DNA from: a virus
Length of the DNA: 23,084 bases
IMG/VR virus record: IMGVR_UViG_3300011013_000104
Location: 1-23,084 of that record
Direction: 5' to 3' (one strand)
Shown here: one piece after another, positions 1 to 7,630 of the stretch
Numbering within the stretch: position 1 is the stretch's first letter
Layout: every line of letters begins with the position of its first letter
Position numbers and translations under genes: made by a program
Notes under the pieces: generated by a model
Seen by the model: only the letters and a program-made list of their open reading frames with translations
Told to the model about the DNA's origin: nothing
Databases searched by the model: none

Positions 1-1976
1 ATTTCAGGATCAGGCATCGTAAAGAGAAGTTTTCTAGTAAGAAGATCCTCTTCCTCGGTACCTCTTCCTACAGTCTCTAATTTTTTAGTAATTTTTTCAT
101 TAATTTTATTAAAAAATTCTGCACCTAATCTTTCCATTAGTACTTCTCTAGAAAGAGGTATTCTAGTAGACCCAATAACATAGTCATCCAGTCTAGGAGT
201 GACTCTGAATCCATACAAAGCCGCAATATAATTATTGAGTTCATAATTCACTGAAAGGACATTAGAGTTAGGAGTATTATGTTTAAAGAATATTCCTGGG
301 TCCTTTACAGATAGAAGCTCAGCCAAGGCACTTTTAATAAAAATATCATCCGTTATCCCATCTTCCCCGAAAGAGGACCCTTTGCCTGTCTCTTCTCGGG
401 AGAATTGATCAGGGAAAGTTGAAACAAAGCCATCAACGTAATCCTTATATAGTTTTCTCCACTCTTCTATTACCAAGGACCCTCTCTGTGTGGTCCCAGC
501 CGGATAAGTATCTGCTATGTAACTTAAATGCGCTAGAGAAAAGTTAGAAGTCTTTGGGATATTATTAATTTTCAGAAAATAATTATCTAAATAAAGGACT
601 TTTTTGATTTCCGACATTTTCCCGAAAACAAAAACAGACTTGTCACTAGCACTATCAGGAAGAATCTTGTGCTTTTTCCATAACCTTAAAATCTTTGTAC
701 TAGATTCTTCAAAAAAATCAAACCCGTCAGGCTCCCCCTCTACAGTCCGATCCTTTAGACCTGCATAAAATTTGAATAGGGGACTCATAATTTGAGTGAC
801 CACAGACTCATTCTCGTATTCGGGAGTCGCATTATAAGTCATCTCCATATAAAACCCTCCAGGATAAACCAGCCCATTGTTTACGGTTGAGGAGTTTTCA
901 GAACTCCCAGGAATAAGATTGTTAAGAAAAGATGTAGCATCGTAATTCGAATTGGGCGTAGTAGAAGGGAGCCAACCAAAGGTTATCCCCAACTTAGACA
1001 GAAAGTTAGTTAAAGCCTTTACCATTGCTTTAAACTGAACCCTAGAATCTGGACTAGTCTTAGCAGTAACATTATTTGAAAAATAGTTCAGAAATCTCTT
1101 ATTTAGGTTATAAGGAATAACAACTACAGCCTCATTCTCTGCCCTGTTAGCTACTCCTGCAATATAGTTTCTAATTAAATTTCTAATGTTACCATCTAAT
1201 TTCCCAATGACTTCATCCTTGAGAGTCTTTAATAAATTATCATATAATCGTCGTTGCCACCAGAGGTCCTGCTGACGCTGGGAATCATTAGGTATATTCG
1301 AACGGAACTCTTTCCTCTGAGTGTGTGTTATACGCACATCCCTGCTTAAAACTTCATCAAACTTTTTTACTGCCCTCTCCTGACCCGAGATATCATCAAA
1401 TCTCGAATTCCAAGCTTTTAAAGAATGAATGGAAGGTATAAAAACAGCTTCAAGAACCCTAGTATTAGCTTCAGTATGGACTAATCTTGCACCCACTAGC
1501 TCCATACTGTAAGGTCCAGACCAACCGTTGACAGCATCTCCAGAACCAAAAGCAAAATAATAGGTATAAGCCAATTTAAGTTGATATTCGGCATCAATTA
1601 GATTAGATTTAAAAATACCCCTCGTTGCTTGGTCCAGAAGTTCTTGCCCGTCCTTTCTTCTGTGTAGTCGCTCGATAGATTCTACTAATTTAAGGGAGGT
1701 TGCTGGGTTACCCAGTAACAGGAATTCGGTTAATTTAGAAGTTTCTAATAATCTAATCTTAGCTTCAAGAGGCTCTTCCCGGTTGTAGTTAAACTCAAAG
1801 GACTGTAAGGCTTGATTATCCAAAGGACTCGCTAGAAAACTTAAGGAAGATTCTTCCTCACTCAAAAATGCCATACGCTCACTTAGATTCGAAAACAGAT
1901 TTCCTGCAAAAAATACTTTATTAATTGCAGTCTTAGACTTAGTTATGAAGATGCTTGGAGTGAGGGTATTAGCCAT
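1..1976 (-). CDS. Large virion/baseplate-type protein, C-terminus beyond the left edge (partial)
   Basis: An uninterrupted minus-strand frame of 658 codons starts with ATG at 1976-1974 and runs off the left edge; I translated it by hand and saw no stop. The start is well placed: its A is shared with the TGA stop of the LysM gene upstream (TGATG), and a GGAC ribosome-site-like sequence lies about 10 bases before it. The N-terminus reads MANTLTPSIFITKSK and the visible end reads LFTMPDPE. The protein is mixed alpha/beta with no signal peptide, membrane segment or enzyme motif that I recognise. It is the last visible gene of the block tape measure, tube/hub, LysM, so a baseplate or hub component is the likely role. 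That role is inferred from position only, and the family is not recognised. Confidence 0.85.
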   Translation of the reverse strand, partial: MANTLTPSIFITKSKTAINKVFFAGNLFSNLSERMAFLSEEESSLSFLASPLDNQALQSFEFNYNREEPLEAKIRLLETSKLTEFLLLGNPATSLKLVESIERLHRRKDGQELLDQATRGIFKSNLIDAEYQLKLAYTYYFAFGSGDAVNGWSGPYSMELVGARLVHTEANTRVLEAVFIPSIHSLKAWNSRFDDISGQERAVKKFDEVLSRDVRITHTQRKEFRSNIPNDSQRQQDLWWQRRLYDNLLKTLKDEVIGKLDGNIRNLIRNYIAGVANRAENEAVVVIPYNLNKRFLNYFSNNVTAKTSPDSRVQFKAMVKALTNFLSKLGITFGWLPSTTPNSNYDATSFLNNLIPGSSENSSTVNNGLVYPGGFYMEMTYNATPEYENESVVTQIMSPLFKFYAGLKDRTVEGEPDGFDFFEESSTKILRLWKKHKILPDSASDKSVFVFGKMSEIKKVLYLDNYFLKINNIPKTSNFSLAHLSYIADTYPAGTTQRGSLVIEEWRKLYKDYVDGFVSTFPDQFSREETGKGSSFGEDGITDDIFIKSALAELLSVKDPGIFFKHNTPNSNVLSVNYELNNYIAALYGFRVTPRLDDYVIGSTRIPLSREVLMERLGAEFFNKINEKITKKLETVGRGTEEEDLLTRKLLFTMPDPE

Positions 1977-2269
1977 CAAATTAAGTCCACTATTTTAATC
2001 CTATCTCCTACATTTAACTGTTGGAAGGGGTCGGAAATGTCATTAGTCCAAAGGACTAACCAGTCCATTTCTGCGGCTCCGTAGAACAAATCAGCTATTA
2101 AATCTGCTCTATGCTCAAACCCAGGAGGAATAACTCCCACCCTTCCAGGCAAGGATCTTATTCGACGCAAATCTCTTTCAAAGTCCTTAGAAGTTAAAGA
2201 GGTTACCACTGGCCTATGTTTAAACTCTTTTCTGCTATAACCTAATTTTAAATGATTTCTATATAACAT
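1976..2269 (-). CDS. LysM-domain baseplate protein (gp53-like)
   Basis: A 97-residue protein. Residues about 55-97 have the phage baseplate LysM pattern: a DLIADLFYG helix, a W-x-x-L-W-x-x-ND-x-x-DPF core, then a LNVGDRIKIVDLI strand. This is the pattern seen in the LysM domain of T4 baseplate wedge protein gp53 and in LysM adaptor proteins of contractile injection systems. In those systems the domain is structural and does not cut peptidoglycan. It lies 23 bases after the tube/hub-like gene, and its stop overlaps the start of the next gene by one base, so it is translated within the tail operon. T4 gp53 is about twice as long; here the N-terminal part is only about 50 residues, so it could instead be a free-standing LysM hub protein of the Afp7/PVC7 type. 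Confidence 0.7.
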   Translation of the reverse strand: MLYRNHLKLGYSRKEFKHRPVVTSLTSKDFERDLRRIRSLPGRVGVIPPGFEHRADLIADLFYGAAEMDWLVLWTNDISDPFQQLNVGDRIKIVDLI

Positions 2270-2292
2270 ATGCTTTTAAAGTCCAATCCGAA

Positions 2293-3318
2293 TTATAAAG
2301 ATCTGATCGTACCATTGTAGGGATCGTTAGTGTTTCTTTCATAAATAGCTTCCCATCCCGCTAGATTATCCCCAGAGGTAAGACCCCCACATACGTAATC
2401 ACTTAAGTCGCCAACACGATTTTCCTTTAGTTTCAAAGAAATATTAATTACATGAGGAGTGAGAGTCCCAACATCATATCCTGCATTTTCCACAATTTTT
2501 ACATTATAGCTCTCCACTAAACACGGAATATTATTATACATTGGCCCATGGGTAAGTCTAACAGTTGGGGGACCATAAGCAGAATTTTTAGAATTATTTA
2601 ATACGGTCCCTCTAATTAAGTTTAGCCAAAAATACAACAGATTTATAGTATCGTCGATGACTTTTGTGTTTAGTGATTCAACCGAAGCCTCAAGAGACTT
2701 TGTAAAAAAATCTGAAAACTCATCAAACGCAGGAGTATCCACAACATAGTTGATAAGGGATCTATAGTAATCCCTATGAATTTTAGCATGATTTACAGGG
2801 TCGCGCTCCATACGAACTTCGTTAGCGTCTAGTAGTCGTTCCGGCGTCATAATCCCATTCCCCATAGTATGTTCGTAAATATCAAATACGCCACCTATAT
2901 TACTTTTACTAATATCACCAGGATCAAGCCAACGTAAATCCGACTCTGTTTTTAACGAAAACATCATTCTTTGCTTATCTTTATTATCAAAAAACAATTT
3001 AAAATTTTGTAGGAATCTACTGGCAAGGCCCTCTCTGGTGGTAATATGATACAAGTGTAATAAGTTTATATTAAACGATAAACTTATTTGCCTAGACTCG
3101 GCACCCATGTAGGAGAATAAGTTACCAGCCCTTCCTATAAGAGAATATTCATCATATCTTGCATTACCGGATTCTGATATAATAGGATTCTCTAGAAACG
3201 GGATTTGGGCTCTTAAAGTGCGCCCTTTTTCAGTAGGAAAGTCTAAAGAAAGATAAGATCTCTCTTCTAGTTTTCTTTTTACAAATTTATCATAAAAAAG
3301 TTCAGACTTCGTTTTCAT
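2293..3318 (-). CDS. Tail tube initiator / baseplate hub-like protein (tentative)
   Basis: A 341-residue protein. Two regions resemble tube-fold proteins of contractile tails. Residues about 55-86 contain SLIGRAGNLFSYMGAESR followed by the alternating strand ISLSFNINL. Residues about 250-297 run from PPTVRLTHGPMYNNIPCLVE through NISLKLKENR, like the 'PP.v.f.wG...y.g.l......v..slkE' layout of tube proteins that pair with LysM proteins. The start has a strong purine-rich ribosome site (GGGAGAGG) lying in the last codons of the tape-measure gene, and only two bases separate the two genes. The position between the tape measure and the LysM gene fits a hub-to-tube adaptor. The fold assignment rests on motif resemblance only and could be wrong; a structural tail protein is a safer call than a specific T4 gene. 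Confidence 0.5.
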   Translation of the reverse strand: MKTKSELFYDKFVKRKLEERSYLSLDFPTEKGRTLRAQIPFLENPIISESGNARYDEYSLIGRAGNLFSYMGAESRQISLSFNINLLHLYHITTREGLASRFLQNFKLFFDNKDKQRMMFSLKTESDLRWLDPGDISKSNIGGVFDIYEHTMGNGIMTPERLLDANEVRMERDPVNHAKIHRDYYRSLINYVVDTPAFDEFSDFFTKSLEASVESLNTKVIDDTINLLYFWLNLIRGTVLNNSKNSAYGPPTVRLTHGPMYNNIPCLVESYNVKIVENAGYDVGTLTPHVINISLKLKENRVGDLSDYVCGGLTSGDNLAGWEAIYERNTNDPYNGTIRSL

Positions 3319-3320
3319 TT

Positions 3321-5117
3321 TTACTTACCTCTCCCTCCAGGAATGATAGGGTCTACTGGAGCTAATTGTGGTTTTGGTGGTGGCTTATTTGCAAGTGCTT
3401 CTGTTGCATCTGCAATGCGCTCCAAAAGTGCTTTCATTTGTATCTCCGAGAACACTTGTGAGGTTTTGCCTCTAGTAGCCGCAGTAATAACACTAGTTGC
3501 CAGCTTTAACCCTGTATCCCTTTTAATTACAGCTGCTTTTTTCCGTGCAGCTTCCTCTTCAGCCAATTTCCTAGCTTTCTCTGCTTCTTCGGCAGACTTG
3601 TCGGTACTATTCCAAATATCGCTAAGGAAAGGGATCCCGAATTCCAGAAGGCCCCATATTGCACCTATAGGAGTTGCGACTTTGGCGAAGTTCAGCGCCA
3701 TCGACCCCAAGCCACGGGCAACTCGACCGATAGGTTGCCCAAGTCCAGGTCCTACGGTTTTAGGTAGTGGTGAAGGGGCAGGTAGCATGGATTGTGGTAT
3801 TCCCCGAGGGTGCAGGGGTGGCAAGTCTTGTGACCTTCTGGGAGTCATCTTAAGGGGGCCTCGACGCCCAGGGACTGCGAGCGGGAAAGTTCCGGCAGGG
3901 GCTTGGGTGAGGGACGTTCTGCCGGTTCCTAATCCTGGATATGACCTCTGGGCGAGGACAGGACTTTGTCTTGGATCGTGTTCCCTTAACCCAGCACCCA
4001 AACGCCCCTTAAGTGCCATACCCATTTGAATTGCCTTTATCGCAAGTGCGGTATGGAAGAACTTCTTAGTTAAATCTAGCATCTCAGGAGCCCACTGGTC
4101 GTAGAACCTATCAACACTTTCTTGCCTTGCTGCTAAGGTTGCCCTTTGGTCATCGGCAGATGCTTTAAGTTCATCCGTAGTTTGATTATTTTTCTTAAGA
4201 AGTTCTCCCAGAGCAAGCAAAGATTGTATTTGAGGACGACCAATAGTCTCAGCTAAGACCTGAGCCTGCATAGGTTGGTCCGAAAGCCTTTGCCGTATAT
4301 CCTCAGAAGCATCTACGATCATTTGGAGATGTCTATCCCCAATCTCTGACCCGTCTCGAACTTCCGTAAACAATCCCTTTAACCCAAGCATTTCCTGTTT
4401 GGTAATCTCCATAGCGTCACCCATGGATAGAAGAACTCCAATTTGTTTTCTAGCCTCTTGCTTTCCTACTGTTGCACCCTCTAAAAGTACTCCTAACTTA
4501 GCTAAGTTACCTACAGCCTGAGGTCCATAAATTGTAAAGGATTCCAGTTGTGTGCCAAGGGATACTATACCCTCTAAAAGCTTATCCGATGTAATTCCAT
4601 ACTTTTTAGACGTATCTCTCGTAACCCTCATTAAATCGGATACTGCTTCGGAGTCCTCATCAATAAAGGTAGTTAATAGCTGCATTGCATTGATTAAGCT
4701 TCTAGTGTCTTGACCAGTTATAAGTAAATCATCGGCCAAGCTATCCATTGCAATATTATTGGATCTTACACCTTCCTGCCATGCATCAATCATAAATTGG
4801 GTAGATTTATTATAAGATACTGAAAAGGAATCTAGCCTTTCACTGTTTTCCTCTAAGAACCCAGTTAACTTAATAAAATTCCCAGCAGATTGTTGTTCAA
4901 TCCTACTAAGCTTAGTAGTAGCGTCAGTAAATTTCCCAATAAAATCAATATTACTTGCAATCTTAGTATGGAGATTAATTATACCAAACCTAAGCATATC
5001 CAAAGCTGTATTGGTGCCATCGAGAGCCTTGGAAAACTCTTTCCCCATTATTTGTTGGGCAACTGTAAGCTCTCTGACTGCTAATAGTGCTTGATTGTCT
5101 TCCTGTCCATTCGCCAT
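3321..5117 (-). CDS. Tape-measure-like tail protein (gp29-like position)
   Basis: A 598-residue protein. Residues 1-370 are almost wholly helical and Gln/Leu/Asp-rich, as in tail tape-measure proteins. Residues about 371-465 are a Pro/Gly/Arg-rich linker. Residues about 470-500 are hydrophobic (GSMALNFAKVATPIGAIWGL), and 505-530 form a highly charged Ala/Glu/Lys helix ending in KKAAVIKR. The length is close to that of T4 gp29 (590 residues), the T4 hub and tail-length protein, which would suit a tail of about 100 nm. The start is supported by AGGA seven bases upstream, and TAATG overlaps it with the preceding gene's stop. No muramidase or peptidase motif is seen. Tape-measure function is inferred from composition, length and neighbours. 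Confidence 0.65.
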   Translation of the reverse strand: MANGQEDNQALLAVRELTVAQQIMGKEFSKALDGTNTALDMLRFGIINLHTKIASNIDFIGKFTDATTKLSRIEQQSAGNFIKLTGFLEENSERLDSFSVSYNKSTQFMIDAWQEGVRSNNIAMDSLADDLLITGQDTRSLINAMQLLTTFIDEDSEAVSDLMRVTRDTSKKYGITSDKLLEGIVSLGTQLESFTIYGPQAVGNLAKLGVLLEGATVGKQEARKQIGVLLSMGDAMEITKQEMLGLKGLFTEVRDGSEIGDRHLQMIVDASEDIRQRLSDQPMQAQVLAETIGRPQIQSLLALGELLKKNNQTTDELKASADDQRATLAARQESVDRFYDQWAPEMLDLTKKFFHTALAIKAIQMGMALKGRLGAGLREHDPRQSPVLAQRSYPGLGTGRTSLTQAPAGTFPLAVPGRRGPLKMTPRRSQDLPPLHPRGIPQSMLPAPSPLPKTVGPGLGQPIGRVARGLGSMALNFAKVATPIGAIWGLLEFGIPFLSDIWNSTDKSAEEAEKARKLAEEEAARKKAAVIKRDTGLKLATSVITAATRGKTSQVFSEIQMKALLERIADATEALANKPPPKPQLAPVDPIIPGGRGK

Positions 5118-5527
5118 TAATATGTCCTAAGATTACCTCTAGATGTATCTAATGATACAGTAATAATATCGCTCATATACCCAACTTTAAATGTTCTAAA
5201 GTTATGAGATTTAACAAATCCTCGAATTGTTGGTAAATTTCTATAGTCAGAAACATAATCGTTGTTGTATAAATTATTTACAAGAATAGTGAACATTCCC
5301 TCACTTAATCCTTCAAGAAGAACTACATTCATTAAAACTGATCTAGAGGATAGAAATATGCCACTGGACGTTCGCCTTGATGCAACAACCACTCCAAGTC
5401 TTAAGGATCCCATATACCCGAATTGGATAACATCCCCAGGTCTAAGACCAAGGTAGGAGGTCTCTCTACCCCTAAAGCTGTATCCAGAAAGCTTCTCTTG
5501 ATTCTCTGTACTTAACCTACGGACCAT
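5117..5527 (-). CDS. Beta-rich protein of unknown function, first gene of the tail operon
   Basis: A 136-residue protein that I do not recognise. The sequence is strand-rich. Around residues 27-50 there is a small barrel-like segment, LRPGDVIQFGYMGSLRLG followed by VVVASRR, that resembles KOW/SH3-type turns in spacing, though this is weak. It has no Cys and no membrane segment. The start has GAG six bases upstream. It is the first gene after an exact late promoter box on the same strand 60 bases upstream, and its stop overlaps the tape-measure start (TAATG). It is therefore probably a late tail protein made in step with the tape measure, for example a tail-completion or tape-measure partner. 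That role is inferred from context. Confidence 0.65.
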   Translation of the reverse strand: MVRRLSTENQEKLSGYSFRGRETSYLGLRPGDVIQFGYMGSLRLGVVVASRRTSSGIFLSSRSVLMNVVLLEGLSEGMFTILVNNLYNNDYVSDYRNLPTIRGFVKSHNFRTFKVGYMSDIITVSLDTSRGNLRTY

Positions 5528-5587
5528 TGCAACTCAGTTGTAATTTCATACTTTTATTTCCAATATAGCAAATAGTTACCTATTACA

Positions 5588-5595
5588 TATTTATA
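5588..5595 (-). promoter_or_regulatory. T4-type late promoter box (TATAAATA) for the tail operon
   Basis: The minus strand reads TATAAATA exactly, the consensus -10 box recognised by the T4 late sigma factor gp55. No -35 element is expected for this class. It lies in the 73-base gap upstream of the minus-strand gene that starts at 5527, leaving a leader of roughly 50 bases. The position fits transcription of the whole 5527-to-left-edge tail operon. Function is inferred from the match and position. Confidence 0.65.
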
Positions 5596-5600
5596 GATAT

Positions 5601-5903
5601 ATGAATACCTTAGAGGAAGACTTAATTGAGATTATTGACCTACTGAACTTCACATTCTCCAGTAGTTTCACTGAAAAATGGAGCTTCAAGTATGGAAGAA
5701 GGCTACCTAAGCTGCTACAAATGAGACTGCTTAAATGTTTAGACTCAAGGAAGCCCTTAAAGCTGCAAGCACTACACAAATTTTTAGTAGTGGACTCCGG
5801 GTTCAGCCCAGAAGTTATAGAAAACTTTTTATTGGACATAGATTACGAGATCTACTCTCCAATAATCTCAGGTAGGTTAAACCAAATTAACCAGACTTAT
5901 TAA
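5601..5903 (+). CDS. Small helical protein of unknown function
   Basis: A 100-residue plus-strand protein, MNTLEEDLIEIIDLLNF through ISGRLNQINQTY. It is predicted mostly helical with a basic middle (KYGRRLPKLLQMRLLKC). It has no recognised domain. I prefer this reading over the 82-residue frame on the opposite strand (5591-5839) because its composition is normal for a soluble protein and it fills the gap between the tail operon and the nuclease gene. Its end overlaps the nuclease end by 17 bases. Weaknesses: no clear ribosome site precedes the ATG, which lies only five bases beyond the oppositely oriented late promoter box, so the true start may be further in. Confidence 0.5.
   Translation: MNTLEEDLIEIIDLLNFTFSSSFTEKWSFKYGRRLPKLLQMRLLKCLDSRKPLKLQALHKFLVVDSGFSPEVIENFLLDIDYEIYSPIISGRLNQINQTY
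5875..5892. terminator. Short inverted repeat at a convergent gene end (possible terminator)
   Basis: GGTTAA and TTAACC flank a six-base loop exactly where the plus-strand small gene (ends 5903) and the minus-strand nuclease gene (ends 5887) meet. The stem is only six pairs and no U-tract follows on either strand, so intrinsic termination would be weak. It is listed because the position fits a bidirectional 3' end. Confidence 0.25.
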
Positions 5904-6678
5904 GTTGATCTTTGAGGACTCTTTGCTCATCGAGCCTCTTGCATACTACATCCTCTGAGTGGAACCTAGGGCAGGCTTCCTTATACTCACACCAGTCGCA
6001 GAAGACATTTTCTTGCGCCCAGAATTCGTCTTTCTTTTTCTTACGAATTCGCCAGACCTTATCAAGCTGTCCCTTCTTCCACATCTCCACCTGGAATCTA
6101 GAGAACTTGACTGATACAAAATTCCCAGTAACCGGATAGTAGTGGGCGCAGTAAATCTTCTCAAAAGGAACATCGTATAGCTTGTGGATAGCCCAGGCGT
6201 ATCCCTTTAACTGATTATCGTCCATAAGAGTTTTCTTCTTCTTTTCTCTTTTGGATGTTTTGTAGTCAATAATAAGGTATCCACCATCAGTCCCCTTCAC
6301 CACCCGGTCAATTACCCCCACAAACTTAATATCATTCTTCTCGTCTAGGGGTATACTAATTAGTTGCTCGGCGGATACCGTCTCCCCAAGATTCTGATTC
6401 CATACTAAAAAGTTTTCAAGACAGCACTTCATTCTGTCATTTTCACGAAAAGGAACCTTATAGGTGGATCTCTCTTGTTCTGCTATTTTTAGTAAAGACT
6501 TAATATCCTTCTCTTGGAAGCCAATTTCAAAGATCTTGTGAATGAAGCTGCCGAAGTTCAAAGCGTCTTCATTCTTGCTGCCGAATCCTGGCAACCTTTC
6601 TATATATCTCAGCTTGTATTTCCATAGGCACTGGTCTATGATGTCACTGCGAGAGGCACTAATATTATTTATAAACAT
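5887..6678 (-). CDS. RecB/Cas4-type PD-(D/E)XK nuclease with Fe-S cluster cysteines
   Basis: A 263-residue protein with the full motif set of the RecB/Cas4/AddB-type nuclease family. It has an N-terminal SASRSD with Cys17, GSFIHKIFE with His47, GVIDRV with Asp124, IIDYKTSK with Asp138 and Lys140, and QLKGYAWA with Gln156 and Tyr160. A C-terminal cluster CDWCEYKEACPRF supplies Cys227, Cys230 and Cys236. Together with Cys17 these form the four-cysteine layout that holds a 4Fe-4S cluster in Cas4 and AddB. Such enzymes are metal-dependent DNA exonucleases or endonucleases. No helicase domain is fused. In a phage the role is probably DNA end processing in recombination or host DNA breakdown. There are no cas genes nearby, so a CRISPR role is not supported. 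The start shares bases with the divergent primase start; no clear ribosome site is seen. Confidence 0.85.
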   Translation of the reverse strand: MFINNISASRSDIIDQCLWKYKLRYIERLPGFGSKNEDALNFGSFIHKIFEIGFQEKDIKSLLKIAEQERSTYKVPFRENDRMKCCLENFLVWNQNLGETVSAEQLISIPLDEKNDIKFVGVIDRVVKGTDGGYLIIDYKTSKREKKKKTLMDDNQLKGYAWAIHKLYDVPFEKIYCAHYYPVTGNFVSVKFSRFQVEMWKKGQLDKVWRIRKKKKDEFWAQENVFCDWCEYKEACPRFHSEDVVCKRLDEQRVLKDQLNKSG

Positions 6679-7630
6679 GACGACTAATTTTATTAGAAAA
6701 TATTGCTTGAGCAGGTTCTCGACTAATTATAGACTTCAGAGCGACGACATTGAACTAGTAGTTCCATCATTATTCATAAATAACGACTACAAGAGACATA
6801 TGTCCATCAACCTAGAAACTGGGTTGTGGAGGTGTTTCAAGTCTGGGGAAGTAGGTAACTTCGTAAAGCTGTATGCTTTACTGGAGAAGTGCTCCTACCA
6901 AGAAGCTTATGAGAAGTTTATCTTTGAAGACTTCATCGCAGGGGGTAAGAACCGAAAGACTAAATCCCTAGAGAGCTTTAACCCTAATAAAATAGAATCA
7001 GATTTAGAGGAAGCTAAAGACTTTGAAGTTGTCGAAGATCATCCATTCGTGGTTAGTAGGCTCCTCTCAGGATTCACGTTCTATTTAGCTAAAAGAGGCA
7101 AATACTCAGGGAGACTGATCATCCCTTTCATGAACAGAAAAGGTAAGATGTTTTACTTTCAAGGTAGATCCCTAAACGGAGATATGCCAAAGTATCTTAA
7201 CTGTAAGAACCTGAAATCCTCCCAAGTCCTATACCCCTTCGATTATGGGTCCTACGAGCCTCTGTACGTCACTGAGGGGGTCTTTGATTGCCTAAGCCTA
7301 CAAGCAGTAGGGCTAAATGCTACGACCACTCTCAGCTGTTTTACGAGCCGTGAACAGATGCTCCAACTCAGCCAATATCAGGGACCTCTTGTGTGTGCTT
7401 TCGATAACGATGAAGCCGGAATGGAGGGACGTAAAAAGTTTATGAGGCTAGCTCACTGGGCGGCTAGAGACGATCTCATGACCGTGGTCCCACCAAAGAA
7501 ATTCAAGGACTGGAATGAAGTCCTAATAAGAGAAGGCCCAGACTACCTGTTAGGGGTGGGCAGAGGATTAGATAGCCTGAACCCTCTCAGCTTAGAATTT
7601 CTAACGTATCAAAAAAGCAAACTCATTTGA
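6677..7630 (+). CDS. TOPRIM DNA primase with degenerate zinc-binding domain (gp61-like)
   Basis: A 317-residue protein if started at MTTNFIRKYC. The TOPRIM domain is clear: VTEGVFDCLS carries the motif glutamate (Glu200), and CAFDNDEAGMEG carries the DxD pair (Asp243, Asp245). This is the metal-binding catalytic core that makes RNA primers for lagging-strand DNA synthesis. Residues 29-65 align in pattern with the N-terminal CHC2-type zinc ribbon of primases (SINLETGLWRCFKSGEVGN), but only Cys53 of the usual four ligands remains. T4 gp61 is 342 residues. The frame stays open upstream to 6542, and an ATG-ATG pair near 6632 could add 15 residues. MTT is preferred because the upstream stretch lies inside the nuclease gene. 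It converges with the 322-residue gene, overlapping by 30 bases. Confidence 0.8.
   Translation: MTTNFIRKYCLSRFSTNYRLQSDDIELVVPSLFINNDYKRHMSINLETGLWRCFKSGEVGNFVKLYALLEKCSYQEAYEKFIFEDFIAGGKNRKTKSLESFNPNKIESDLEEAKDFEVVEDHPFVVSRLLSGFTFYLAKRGKYSGRLIIPFMNRKGKMFYFQGRSLNGDMPKYLNCKNLKSSQVLYPFDYGSYEPLYVTEGVFDCLSLQAVGLNATTTLSCFTSREQMLQLSQYQGPLVCAFDNDEAGMEGRKKFMRLAHWAARDDLMTVVPPKKFKDWNEVLIREGPDYLLGVGRGLDSLNPLSLEFLTYQKSKLI

Noticed and set aside
3343-4029. 228-codon plus-strand open frame opposite the tape-measure gene
   Set aside because: It mirrors the Pro/Gly/Arg-rich linker of the tape-measure protein, has no ribosome site or sensible domain, and the minus-strand frame is far longer and in operon context.
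5591-5839. 82-codon minus-strand frame opposite the 100-residue plus-strand gene
   Set aside because: Its Ser-rich composition looks like an antisense reading, and it would span the late promoter box; the plus-strand reading is more protein-like. Confidence is moderate.
6666-6673. Exact TATAAATA on the minus strand just inside the nuclease gene
   Set aside because: It lies after the start codon (codons for Phe-Ile-Asn-Asn) and so would give a transcript lacking the gene's start; it is best explained by coding unless the nuclease starts further downstream.
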